A stretch of 5,756 bases of DNA. Origin: an uncultured Azospirillum sp. Lineage in GTDB: Bacteria; Pseudomonadota; Alphaproteobacteria; Azospirillales; Azospirillaceae. The DNA is taken from the NCBI GenBank assembly GCA_937960755.1, contig CALGOL010000477.1:1-5756 (forward strand), written 5' to 3'. The notes under the pieces were generated by a model, which saw only the letters and a program-made list of their open reading frames with translations, had not been told where the DNA came from and made no database searches. Position numbers and translations under genes: made by a program. Position 1 is the first letter of the stretch, and every line of letters begins with the position of its first letter. Shown piece by piece: positions 1-5,625 of the stretch.

Positions 1-136
1 CCGTCCGAAAACCGAAGGCGGCGGTGGCCGCAGCGGCGGCGGATACGGCGGCGGGGGCCAGTCGGGCGGCGGTCAAGGCGGCGGAGGCCGGCAGCAACCG
101 CGTCACGACGATCTTGACGACGAAATCCCGTTCTGA
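1..136 (+). CDS. ssb: Single-stranded DNA-binding protein SSB, C-terminal part (5' end outside window)
   Basis: Only the last 44 codons are present; the frame runs from position 2 to the TGA at 134-136. The visible part is a glycine-rich, low-complexity linker (blocks of GGGG with R, S, Q and Y) ending in the acidic tip DDLDDEIPF. That tip is the hallmark of bacterial SSB: in the family, the terminal D-D-x-I-P-F peptide docks replication and repair partners such as the Pol III chi subunit, RecO, RecQ and exonuclease I. The flexible Gly/Gln/Arg linker affects cooperative ssDNA binding. The OB-fold domain that binds ssDNA would lie upstream of the window and cannot be checked. A strong intrinsic terminator starts 26 bases after the stop, so this gene appears to end its transcription unit. 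The identification rests on the tail, which is very specific. Confidence 0.93.
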   Translation, partial: RPKTEGGGGRSGGGYGGGGQSGGGQGGGGRQQPRHDDLDDEIPF

Positions 137-162
137 GATCGCCATAAAATCATTGCGTTGCG

Positions 163-198
163 AACGCCGGTCCAATTTAGGGCCGGCGTTTTGCTTTT
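163..198 (+). terminator. Intrinsic terminator of ssb
   Basis: An 11-bp stem pairs 163-173 (AACGCCGGTCC) with 180-190 (GGGCCGGCGTT). It has one G-T wobble (171/182) and a 6-base loop (174-179), and TTGCTTTT follows at 191-198. A GC-rich stem followed by a T-tract 26 bases after the ssb stop is the classic Rho-independent layout. Confidence 0.85.
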
Positions 199-283
199 AG
201 GCGTCGATTCGGTCTTTTTTCCCCCGCGGCGGCGCCAATTGACGATAGCATTCGGCTGAACAACATCGCGAGAGCTGAATTTC

Positions 284-736
284 ATGGTCAAGGCGATCAT
301 CGTCCTCGTCATTGGTCTGGCGCTGCTGGGGGGCGCCGGCTACGGCGGCTGGATACTGTATAATCAGTACTTTGGCCCGCAGGAGGACGGGCCGCCCCCG
401 CCGCCCCCGCCGCCCCCGCCGACGTCTTTCATTCGCATGACGCCGGTGGTGGTGCCGATGATCGGCGATGGTCGAGTCGAACAATTCGTCACGTTCGTCG
501 TCTCCATTGAGGTCTTGGCTACCGAGCAGCCGCGCGGCGCGCAGTTGATGCCCCGCCTGCGCGATCAGTTCATTCGCGACCTCTACGACGCCGTCGACCG
601 CAAGTCGATTATGCGCGGCGCGCTGGTTGACCTGGCGGCGGCGAAAAAAGTCATGCGGGCGTCGGCGGTAAAAGTGCTGGGTGAGGAAACAGTACGGGAT
701 GTTCTGGTTCAAGTGGTAACGCAGCGTAATCTTTGA
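284..736 (+). CDS. Single-pass membrane protein with polyproline linker and FliL-like domain
   Basis: This 150-residue protein starts at ATG 284, with a modest Shine-Dalgarno (GAGAG, 270-274) nine bases upstream. Residues 4-26 form one hydrophobic, glycine-rich membrane helix with K3 before it, suggesting an inner-membrane anchor with the rest outside the cytoplasm. A linker follows that contains ten consecutive prolines (37-46). Residues 49-150 resemble the soluble domain of the FliL family: a beta segment near TPVVVPM, the strand VEQFVTFVVSIEV, a helix with LRDQFIRDLYDAV, and a C-terminal strand VRDVLVQVVTQ. FliL proteins sit at the flagellar motor and stabilise the stator; stomatin/SPFH-like rings are their known structural relatives. 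No flagellar gene is adjacent and the sequence match is by pattern only, so a flagellar role is not established. It lies between the ssb terminator and a large intergenic hairpin, so it is probably transcribed alone. A TTGACG at 239-244 could be a -35 element, but no good -10 follows. Confidence 0.6.
   Translation: MVKAIIVLVIGLALLGGAGYGGWILYNQYFGPQEDGPPPPPPPPPPTSFIRMTPVVVPMIGDGRVEQFVTFVVSIEVLATEQPRGAQLMPRLRDQFIRDLYDAVDRKSIMRGALVDLAAAKKVMRASAVKVLGEETVRDVLVQVVTQRNL
392..421 (+). repeat. Short tandem repeat encoding ten prolines
   Basis: The 9-bp unit CCGCCCCCG occurs three times in perfect tandem, followed by one more CCG, encoding residues 37-46 of the FliL-like protein as Pro10. Perfect repetition at the DNA level, rather than mixed proline codons, suggests growth by replication slippage. 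A change by whole units would alter linker length by three residues without breaking the frame. Confidence 0.85.
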
Positions 737-753
737 AGCATTTATTTCTGATA

Positions 754-842
754 GTTTGCTGCGATAGCGAAGGGATGCTGGCCGCTTGCGCCGTAATTAA
801 GGTTAAGAATACGCCGGCATCCTCTATTGCATTGCAGCAAGC
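754..842. other. Long two-tier imperfect hairpin, possible structured RNA or 3'-UTR element
   Basis: Bases 754-765 pair with 831-842 (12 bp). Bases 767-770 then pair with 827-830, and bases 772-782 pair with 813-823 (11 bp), leaving a 30-base apical loop (783-812). In all there are 27 pairs, interrupted only by a bulged A766 and a small internal loop (A771 against 824-826). Five of the 27 pairs are G-T, which pair in RNA but not in DNA, so selection on a transcript is plausible. It starts 17 bases after the stop of the FliL-like gene. The downstream sequence CCATTGTTTGTT is only moderately T-rich, so a terminator role is possible but not classical. A dispersed repeat element or a small RNA are alternatives. 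Confidence 0.55.
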
Positions 843-903
843 CATTGTTTGTTAACGCAGACAATTGATTTGACAAGCGTAAACCCCGCGGTCCGTCAGG
901 GTG

Positions 904-920
904 AATTCGCCGCGCGAATT
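904..920. repeat. Short palindrome upstream of hppA
   Basis: AATTCGC (904-910) is the exact reverse complement of GCGAATT (914-920), with a 3-base spacer. It lies about 140 bases before the hppA start and is close to the TTGACA at 870-875. It could be an operator half-site pair or a small RNA hairpin; nothing in the sequence decides which. Confidence 0.45.
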
Positions 921-1051
921 ACCGCCCTTGAACTGTTGCATTGCGACGACGGCTTGGGCATCCTCTTGACCGACTAAACCACCGTCTCGCCGCGACAAGC
1001 ATGGTTCCAGGGGCGCGCAGGCGACGGCCGGTCGGGTTACAACAATCAATT

Positions 1052-1058
1052 GGGGGAA
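1052..1058 (+). promoter_or_regulatory. Ribosome binding site deciding the hppA start
   Basis: GGGGGAA lies 3-5 bases before ATG 1062 and would be inside the coding sequence if the in-frame TTG at 1050 were used. This favours ATG 1062 (protein beginning MTFAFVVV). Confidence 0.65.
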
Positions 1059-1061
1059 CCG

Positions 1062-3197
1062 ATGACTTTCGCTTTTGTCGTCGTTATCGCCTGCGGGTTG
1101 CTTGCGCTGGCCTACGGCTATTACGCCGGACGCCAAGTGCTGGCGGCCGACGCCGGGTCGGAACGCATGCAGCAAATCGCCGGCGCCATTCAGGAAGGCG
1201 CCAAAGCCTATCTGGATCGCCAATACAAGACTATCGGACTGGTCGGCGTCGTCGTGCTGATCGTGTTGGGCGCGTTCCTCGGGCTCGCCCCGGCGATCGG
1301 CTTCCTGATCGGCGCCGTGCTGTCCGGCGTCGCCGGCTATGTCGGCATGAACGTCTCGGTTCGCGCCAACGTCCGCACCGCGCAAGCCGCCACCAAGGGC
1401 CTGAGCCAAGCGCTGGACATCGCGTTCAAGTCGGGCGCCATCACCGGCATGCTGGTGGTCGGCCTGGGCCTGCTGGGCGTCGCCGGCTACTACGCCGTCT
1501 TGACGCTGATCTACAACGTCAACGACCCGGCCCAGGTGCGTCACGTGCTTGAAGCCTTGGTCGCCCTGTCGTTCGGCGCCTCGCTGATTTCGATCTTCGC
1601 CCGTCTGGGCGGCGGCATCTTCACCAAGGGCGCTGACGTCGGCGCCGATCTGGTGGGCAAGGTGGAAGCCGGCATCCCGGAAGACGACCCCCGCAACCCG
1701 GCGGTGATCGCCGACAACGTCGGCGACAACGTCGGCGACTGCGCCGGCATGGCGGCCGACTTGTTCGAAACCTACGCCGTCACCATCGTCGCCACCATGC
1801 TGCTGGCGGCCATTTTCTTCATGGGCGGCGGCATCCCGGCCGACGTTTCCGCCGTGAACGTGCCGAAGCTGCTGATGTATCCGCTGGTGATCTGCGGCGT
1901 CTGCATCATCGCCTCGGTCGCCGGCACCTTCTTCGTCAAGCTCGATTCCTCCAACAACATCATGTGGGCGCTGTATAAGGGGCTGATCGCCTCGGCGGTG
2001 CTGTCCTTCGTTTTGATCCTGCTGGTCACTTCCGTCATGTTCGGTTTCGGCAAGAAAATGCCGATGCTGGGCTTTGAAGGCGGCGTGTCGGGCGCCAACC
2101 TGATCGTCTGCGCGCTGGTCGGCTTGGCGGTCACCGGTCTGCTGGTGTGGATCACCGAGTACTACACCTCCACGGAATTCAGCCCGGTGCGGTCGGTCGC
2201 CAAGGCCTCCGAAACCGGCCACGGCACCAACGTCATCCAAGGCTTGGCGGTGTCGATGGAAGCCACCGCGCTGCCGGTGGTGGTCATCTGCGCCGGCATC
2301 ATCATCGCCTATCTGCAAGCCGGCGTGTTCGGCATCGGCATCGCCGCCACCACCATGCTGGCGTTGGCGGGCATGGTGGTCGCGCTCGACGCTTACGGCC
2401 CGGTGACCGACAACGCCGGCGGCATCGCCGAAATGTCGGAAATGTCGAAAGACATCCGCGTCACCACCGACGCGCTGGACGCGGTGGGCAACACCACCAA
2501 GGCGGTGACCAAGGGCTACGCCATCGGTTCGGCCGGTCTGGCCGCGCTGGTGTTGTTCGCCGCTTACATCCAGGACTTGAAGCACTACTTCCCGACCCTG
2601 GATGTTAAGTTTGAACTGCAAGACCCGTACGTGGTGGTCGGCCTGTTGATCGGCGGCTTGCTGCCCTATCTGTTCGGCGCCATGGGCATGACCGCGGTGG
2701 GCCGCGCCGCCGGCTCGGTGGTGGTGGAAGTCCGCCGTCAGTTCCGCGAAATCCCCGGCATCATGGAAGGCACCGCCAAGCCCGACTACGGTCGCGCGGT
2801 GGACATGCTGACCAAGGCGGCGATCAAGGAAATGATTATTCCGTCGATGCTGCCGGTGTTCGCCCCCATCGTGCTCTACATCGTCATCGCCATGATCGCT
2901 GGCAAGGAAGCCGCTTTCTCGTCGGTTGGCGCGATGCTGCTCGGCACCATCGTCACCGGCGTGTTCGTCGCCATCTCGATGACCTCGGGCGGCGGCGCTT
3001 GGGACAACGCCAAGAAGTACATCGAAGAAGGCAACCACGGCGGCAAGGGCTCCGACGCCCATAAGGCCGCCGTCACCGGCGACACCGTCGGCGATCCGTA
3101 CAAGGACACCGCCGGCCCGGCGGTCAACCCGATGATTAAGATCACCAATATCGTGGCGATCCTGCTGCTGGCCATTCTGGCGCAGGTCGGCGTCTGA
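1062..3197 (+). CDS. hppA: Membrane-bound proton-translocating pyrophosphatase, K+-independent type
   Basis: This enzyme hydrolyses pyrophosphate to two phosphates and uses the energy to pump H+ across the membrane. It is 711 residues long, close to the usual bacterial length of about 700, and strongly hydrophobic throughout, consistent with the 16 helices of the family. Signature motifs are intact: D192-x7-K200-V-E202 for substrate binding, the double DNVGDNVGD (218-226), DLFE with D233 and E236 (matching the ion-gate Asp/Glu pair), DAYGPVTDNAGG (443-454), WDNAKK (647-652) and the C-terminal GDTVGDPYKDT (673-683). GNTTKAVTKG puts Lys at 480 and Thr at 483, the K-x-x-T pattern of K+-independent H+-pumping enzymes; K+-dependent ones have Ala and Gly there. 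ATG 1062 is preferred over an in-frame TTG at 1050 because the Shine-Dalgarno run GGGGGAA (1052-1058) sits just before it. No residue looks damaged. It is monocistronic, ending at a strong terminator. Confidence 0.97.
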   Translation: MTFAFVVVIACGLLALAYGYYAGRQVLAADAGSERMQQIAGAIQEGAKAYLDRQYKTIGLVGVVVLIVLGAFLGLAPAIGFLIGAVLSGVAGYVGMNVSVRANVRTAQAATKGLSQALDIAFKSGAITGMLVVGLGLLGVAGYYAVLTLIYNVNDPAQVRHVLEALVALSFGASLISIFARLGGGIFTKGADVGADLVGKVEAGIPEDDPRNPAVIADNVGDNVGDCAGMAADLFETYAVTIVATMLLAAIFFMGGGIPADVSAVNVPKLLMYPLVICGVCIIASVAGTFFVKLDSSNNIMWALYKGLIASAVLSFVLILLVTSVMFGFGKKMPMLGFEGGVSGANLIVCALVGLAVTGLLVWITEYYTSTEFSPVRSVAKASETGHGTNVIQGLAVSMEATALPVVVICAGIIIAYLQAGVFGIGIAATTMLALAGMVVALDAYGPVTDNAGGIAEMSEMSKDIRVTTDALDAVGNTTKAVTKGYAIGSAGLAALVLFAAYIQDLKHYFPTLDVKFELQDPYVVVGLLIGGLLPYLFGAMGMTAVGRAAGSVVVEVRRQFREIPGIMEGTAKPDYGRAVDMLTKAAIKEMIIPSMLPVFAPIVLYIVIAMIAGKEAAFSSVGAMLLGTIVTGVFVAISMTSGGGAWDNAKKYIEEGNHGGKGSDAHKAAVTGDTVGDPYKDTAGPAVNPMIKITNIVAILLLAILAQVGV

Positions 3198-3228
3198 TGA
3201 TCGACGTCTGATTAAGGGAAGGTGATGG

Positions 3229-3262
3229 AAAGCCCCGGCAGGGTCAACCTGCGGGGGCTTTT
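3229..3262. terminator. Bidirectional intrinsic terminator between hppA and the receiver-domain gene
   Basis: Bases 3229-3242 (AAAGCCCCGGCAGG) pair with 3248-3261 (CCTGCGGGGGCTTT) with one G-G mismatch (3237/3253) and a 5-base loop; TTTTCC follows on +. It starts 31 bases after the hppA stop. Read on the minus strand the same stem forms and is followed by CTTTCC, so it can also end the opposing transcript. The stop codon of the minus-strand gene (3244-3246) lies in the loop, and that gene's last codons (KAPAG) form one arm. Confidence 0.85.
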
Positions 3263-4269
3263 CCGTCTCTGTCCGGCCCGGGCGCCGTCTGGCCGCCGCC
3301 TTGTTTCGCCAGTGTCAGTTGCTCCAACCGCGAGCGATAACCGGCGACGGCGCTCGCCACTTCGCGCCGCATATCCTCCAACGGCCGCTCAGGCGCCACG
3401 CAGTGCATTAACTCGTCGGCCAGCTTTTGCGCCTGCGCCACTTCGCCCGAATCGAGCCGCCCCTGTTCTGCGGTCGAACAAAGCTTCTCGCTGATCGCCT
3501 TCAAGGCGCGGCAGAGCGTTTCGGCCGACGACGGGCTGGGCGAACCGCTGAGCCGGCGCTGCATGTCCTCGACAATGCCCGGCACGCGGGAGACGTGCTC
3601 AATCGCGGTTTTCTGCGCCGGCCGCGCCGTCAGCCCCGGAACGGCGTATTCAATCAGAAAAGACACCTGAATGGCGCCGCGCAGGCGCTTCTGCAAATTC
3701 ACCTGCCGGGCCGATTCGTCCATCATCTGCTTGTAATTGCCGACCGGCCAGCGGCCGAGCGCCTTGAGACGCAAGGTGTTCGGCACGTCGATCAGCGGCA
3801 TTTGCACGCCCTCTCGCGGCGATTTGCGGCGGTCGGGTCCAGTGTAATCAGCGGTGACGACAAATTTCTTGCGCGCTTCGATCAGCAGATGCAGGCGTTC
3901 CTGCAATTGCTTTGGCGATAGCGGCTTGCTGATAAGGTCGTCGGCGCCGCAGTTGGTGGTGCGCATCAACTGCCCCGGCGTCGCCTGCCACGTCGTGACG
4001 ATGATGACGGCGTAAGGATTCGGCGTTTCCGGCTCGTTGCGAAAAGTGCGGATATAGCGAAAAGCCTCCGCCTCATGCGGGCCGTCGCAGTCCACCAGCA
4101 CGACGTCGGGCGCGCCGCCGGTCAGCAATTGGGCGGCGTGGGGGATGCTGTCATACAGTTCGATCTTTTTCACCCCCAACCGGGACAACACGTCGCGTAG
4201 CAAACGCAAGGTGTTGGACTGCGTATCGATGACGGCGACTTCGACGTTGCTGAGATCGTAGGCGGGCAT
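3244..4269 (-). CDS. Receiver-domain response regulator with uncharacterised C-terminal region
   Basis: With ATG 4269 this is a 341-residue cytoplasmic protein. Residues 8-130 form a CheY-like receiver: VEVAVID (D15), PDVVLVDCD with the likely phosphoacceptor D60, IIVTTW (T92/T93) and SKPLSP with the conserved K115. The usual acidic pair is D15-T16 rather than Asp-Asp, which may weaken Mg2+ binding. After it come YTGPDRRK (142-149), a motif I associate with alphaproteobacterial receiver proteins, and about 190 mostly helical residues without a recognisable HTH, GGDEF, EAL or kinase domain. It may act by protein-protein contact after phosphorylation by an unlinked histidine kinase; this is inference. 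An alternative in-frame GTG at 4309-4311 would add 14 residues (MLLFSESRNESLCL). ATG is preferred because receiver domains normally begin within about ten residues of the start, but neither start has a good Shine-Dalgarno. It is divergent from the binding-protein gene and convergent with hppA. Confidence 0.85.
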   Translation of the reverse strand: MPAYDLSNVEVAVIDTQSNTLRLLRDVLSRLGVKKIELYDSIPHAAQLLTGGAPDVVLVDCDGPHEAEAFRYIRTFRNEPETPNPYAVIIVTTWQATPGQLMRTTNCGADDLISKPLSPKQLQERLHLLIEARKKFVVTADYTGPDRRKSPREGVQMPLIDVPNTLRLKALGRWPVGNYKQMMDESARQVNLQKRLRGAIQVSFLIEYAVPGLTARPAQKTAIEHVSRVPGIVEDMQRRLSGSPSPSSAETLCRALKAISEKLCSTAEQGRLDSGEVAQAQKLADELMHCVAPERPLEDMRREVASAVAGYRSRLEQLTLAKQGGGQTAPGPDRDGKAPAG

Positions 4270-4338
4270 GAGACAGAGGCTTTCGTTTCGACTTTCCGAA
4301 AACAATAACACGGCTTTACGCCGCTGCTAGCCCCTCGC

Positions 4339-4350
4339 TGACGAACGTCA
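4339..4350. repeat. Palindrome in the divergent intergenic region, possible operator
   Basis: TGACG (4339-4343) and CGTCA (4346-4350) are exact inverted repeats separated by AA. The site lies in the 162-bp gap between the divergent receiver and binding-protein genes, 70 bases from one start and 81 from the other. That is a suitable position for a regulator acting on both promoters. It is short enough to arise by chance. I could not find convincing -35/-10 pairs in the gap. Confidence 0.35.
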
Positions 4351-4431
4351 CGCCACCGTCCCCAAGCCGTCAGAAATTCATCGCAACCACTGGATATCTT
4401 AGCCCCCGAAAGCAATCCAGGGAGGCGGGAC

Positions 4432-5196
4432 ATGTCACGTTCAACGTTCAGCGCCGTAGCGCTCGCCGCCGTAGCGGCCGGCTTTGGCCTCGCGGCGCAG
4501 CCAGCGAACGCGCAAACCTACGTCGTCGGGGTGGAGAACATCGAATACCTGCCGCAATACACCTATAAAGACGGTGAATATGGCGGCTTCGCCCGCGCGC
4601 TCCTCGACTCGTTCGCCAAAGACAAAGGCTATAAGCTCGAATACCGCGCGCTGCCTGTCGCCCGGCTATTCGCCGAATTCGTCAGCCTGGACCTCGATTT
4701 CAAATATCCTGACAACGCCAAGTGGTCGGCGGATTTAAAGAGCAAGGCGACGGTGGTCTATAGCGAGCCCGTCGTTAAGTATATTGACGGCGTCAACGTC
4801 CTGCCGGACCGGGTCGGCAAGGGCGCTGACAGCATTAAAGTGCTGGGCGCCGTGCGCGGCTTCACCCCGTGGGATTGGCTGGAGCAGGTCAAGAGCGGCA
4901 CGGTGAAACTGCAAGAAAACAACAGCTTCACCGCCATGCTGGAAACGGCGCTGGCCGGCCGTGTCGATGGCGCCTACGGCAATGTGGCGGTCACCGCCAA
5001 CGTGCTGGAAAGCAATCTGAAGCAGGCGGGGGCGCTGGTGTTTGATCCAGGCTTGCCGCACACCCGGTCCCACTATCACCTGTCATCGATCAAACATCCT
5101 CAAGTCATTGCGCAATTCAATGAATGGCTAAAAACAAACGCCGCCAGCGTTTCGGCGTTAAAAGAAAAGTTTCAAGTTGAAAAAGGCGTTGATTGA
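4432..5196 (+). CDS. Periplasmic solute-binding protein, SBP_bac_3-like, no linked transporter
   Basis: This 254-residue protein starts at ATG 4432, with a strong Shine-Dalgarno (GGAGG, 4421-4425) six bases upstream. Residues 1-27 are a typical Sec signal peptide with a positive start (R3), an Ala-rich core and an AxA-type cleavage site after ANA (27/28). There is no lipobox cysteine, so the mature product of about 227 residues should be soluble in the periplasm. The mature part resembles family 3 solute-binding proteins: an opening beta strand (TYVVGVE), GGFARALLDSFAKDKGY as the first helix, YSEPVVKY near the lobe boundary, and VDGAYGN in the second lobe, where the family often has a similar D-x-x-x-x-N stretch. 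The canonical ligand-carboxylate arginine could not be placed, so the ligand is unknown; amino acids are the family's usual cargo. No permease or ATPase gene is adjacent. It may serve a distant transporter, or act as a sensory input related to the divergent receiver gene. Confidence 0.82.
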   Translation: MSRSTFSAVALAAVAAGFGLAAQPANAQTYVVGVENIEYLPQYTYKDGEYGGFARALLDSFAKDKGYKLEYRALPVARLFAEFVSLDLDFKYPDNAKWSADLKSKATVVYSEPVVKYIDGVNVLPDRVGKGADSIKVLGAVRGFTPWDWLEQVKSGTVKLQENNSFTAMLETALAGRVDGAYGNVAVTANVLESNLKQAGALVFDPGLPHTRSHYHLSSIKHPQVIAQFNEWLKTNAASVSALKEKFQVEKGVD

Positions 5197-5219
5197 TATC
5201 AAAGCTCAAATATCAATCA
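5190..5219. terminator. Shared hairpin at the convergent gene ends
   Basis: TGATTGATAT (5190-5199) pairs perfectly with ATATCAATCA (5210-5219) around a 10-base loop. The left arm contains the stop codon of the binding-protein gene (TGA, 5194-5196). The right arm encodes the last residues of the minus-strand gene (VVIDI), whose own stop (5206-5208) is in the loop. It is AT-rich and lacks a T-tract on either side, so it is a weak candidate as an intrinsic terminator; it may instead protect 3' ends or mark the boundary. Confidence 0.4.
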
Positions 5220-5625
5220 CCACATGGGGCGACAGCGCGCCGTCGATGCTCAGCAGCAGTTTTAAATAAATCGCCACCTTGCGGGCGGCTTCGGAATTGC
5301 GCCCCAAGCATTCCCGCAACTGCCGCGCCAAAATGGCGTTCTGCGCCAGCTCTTCGGGCTGCAGTTCCGGCGACTGGGGCGCCGCCACGCCGATCAAATG
5401 ATCGTGATCGCCTTCCTCGGTCTCCAGCGCGACGCCCCCCTCATGGGGCGCGGCGTGGGCGTCGGCGGGGTGATAGCCGCCCTCGTCCTCAACCGCCAGC
5501 GCCGCATCGTCCGGCGGCGGTCGGGGGATGGTCGGAAGCGGCGTCTGATCGCGGGCGCGCAACGCCAGATGCGCGCGGATGTTGCGCTTCAGGCGCTCGC
5601 GTTGCGTCGCCTCCAGCTCCGGCAC
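5206..5625 (-). CDS. Hypothetical protein, acidic/His-rich middle, N-terminus uncertain
   Basis: I do not recognise this family. From GTG 5625 it is 139 residues: a basic helical start (ATQRERLKRNIRAHLALRAR), a Pro-rich stretch (29-38), a low-complexity acidic segment with several histidines (39-76, including HPADAHAAPHE and EEGDHDH), and a helical C-terminal part (about 88-128) ending in a hydrophobic segment (VAIYLKLLLSIDGAL). It has no signal peptide or clear membrane helix. The GTG has no Shine-Dalgarno. The same frame continues upstream with protein-like codons (RKRRHLYDLLFDEIDQ before the GTG) until a TGA at 5704-5706, without any ATG, GTG or TTG. So the real N-terminus is probably longer and the frame looks broken (see the fragment at 5626-5756). 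The His/Asp-rich segment might bind metal, but that is only suggested by composition. It is convergent with the binding-protein gene, with stops nine bases apart. Confidence 0.6.
   Translation of the reverse strand: MPELEATQRERLKRNIRAHLALRARDQTPLPTIPRPPPDDAALAVEDEGGYHPADAHAAPHEGGVALETEEGDHDHLIGVAAPQSPELQPEELAQNAILARQLRECLGRNSEAARKVAIYLKLLLSIDGALSPHVVIDI

Larger units (their letters stand above)
737..1061. other. 325-bp intergenic region upstream of hppA
   Basis: No convincing protein-coding gene is present in this gap. It holds a long imperfect hairpin (754-842), a TTGACA that could be a -35 element (870-875, but with no recognisable -10 at 16-18 bp), a short palindrome (904-920) and the hppA ribosome binding site. 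It is noticeably more AT-rich at 737-880 than the flanking genes, as expected for a promoter or untranslated region. The hppA promoter most likely lies here, but I cannot place it. Confidence 0.6.

Noticed and set aside
197..712. 171-codon minus-strand open frame over the FliL-like gene
   Set aside because: Arg/His-rich composition with no domain pattern. The + frame has a membrane helix, linker and folded domain and a usable ribosome binding site.
775..855. 26-codon + strand ORF (starts MLAACAVIK) inside the 754-842 hairpin
   Set aside because: The purine run GAAGGG directly abuts the ATG, leaving no spacing for a Shine-Dalgarno. The ORF is very short and the region is better explained by RNA structure.
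870..898. TTGACA as a -35 box of an hppA promoter
   Set aside because: No -10-like hexamer lies 16-18 bp downstream (CCGTCA at 893-898), so it is not called as a promoter.
1713..1736. Perfect 12-bp tandem repeat in hppA
   Set aside because: It encodes the DNVG-DNVG part of the conserved catalytic motif of the family, so it is functional conservation and not a mobile or unstable repeat.
852..3062. 736-codon open frame antisense to hppA, longer than hppA itself
   Set aside because: It is His/Asp/Gly/Arg-rich low-complexity sequence typical of the antisense of a GC-rich gene. The + strand encodes all pyrophosphatase motifs, so this is a shadow.
3427..3921. 164-codon + strand open frame over the receiver-domain gene
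   Set aside because: Arg/His/Leu-rich shadow. The minus strand encodes a recognisable receiver domain through this region.
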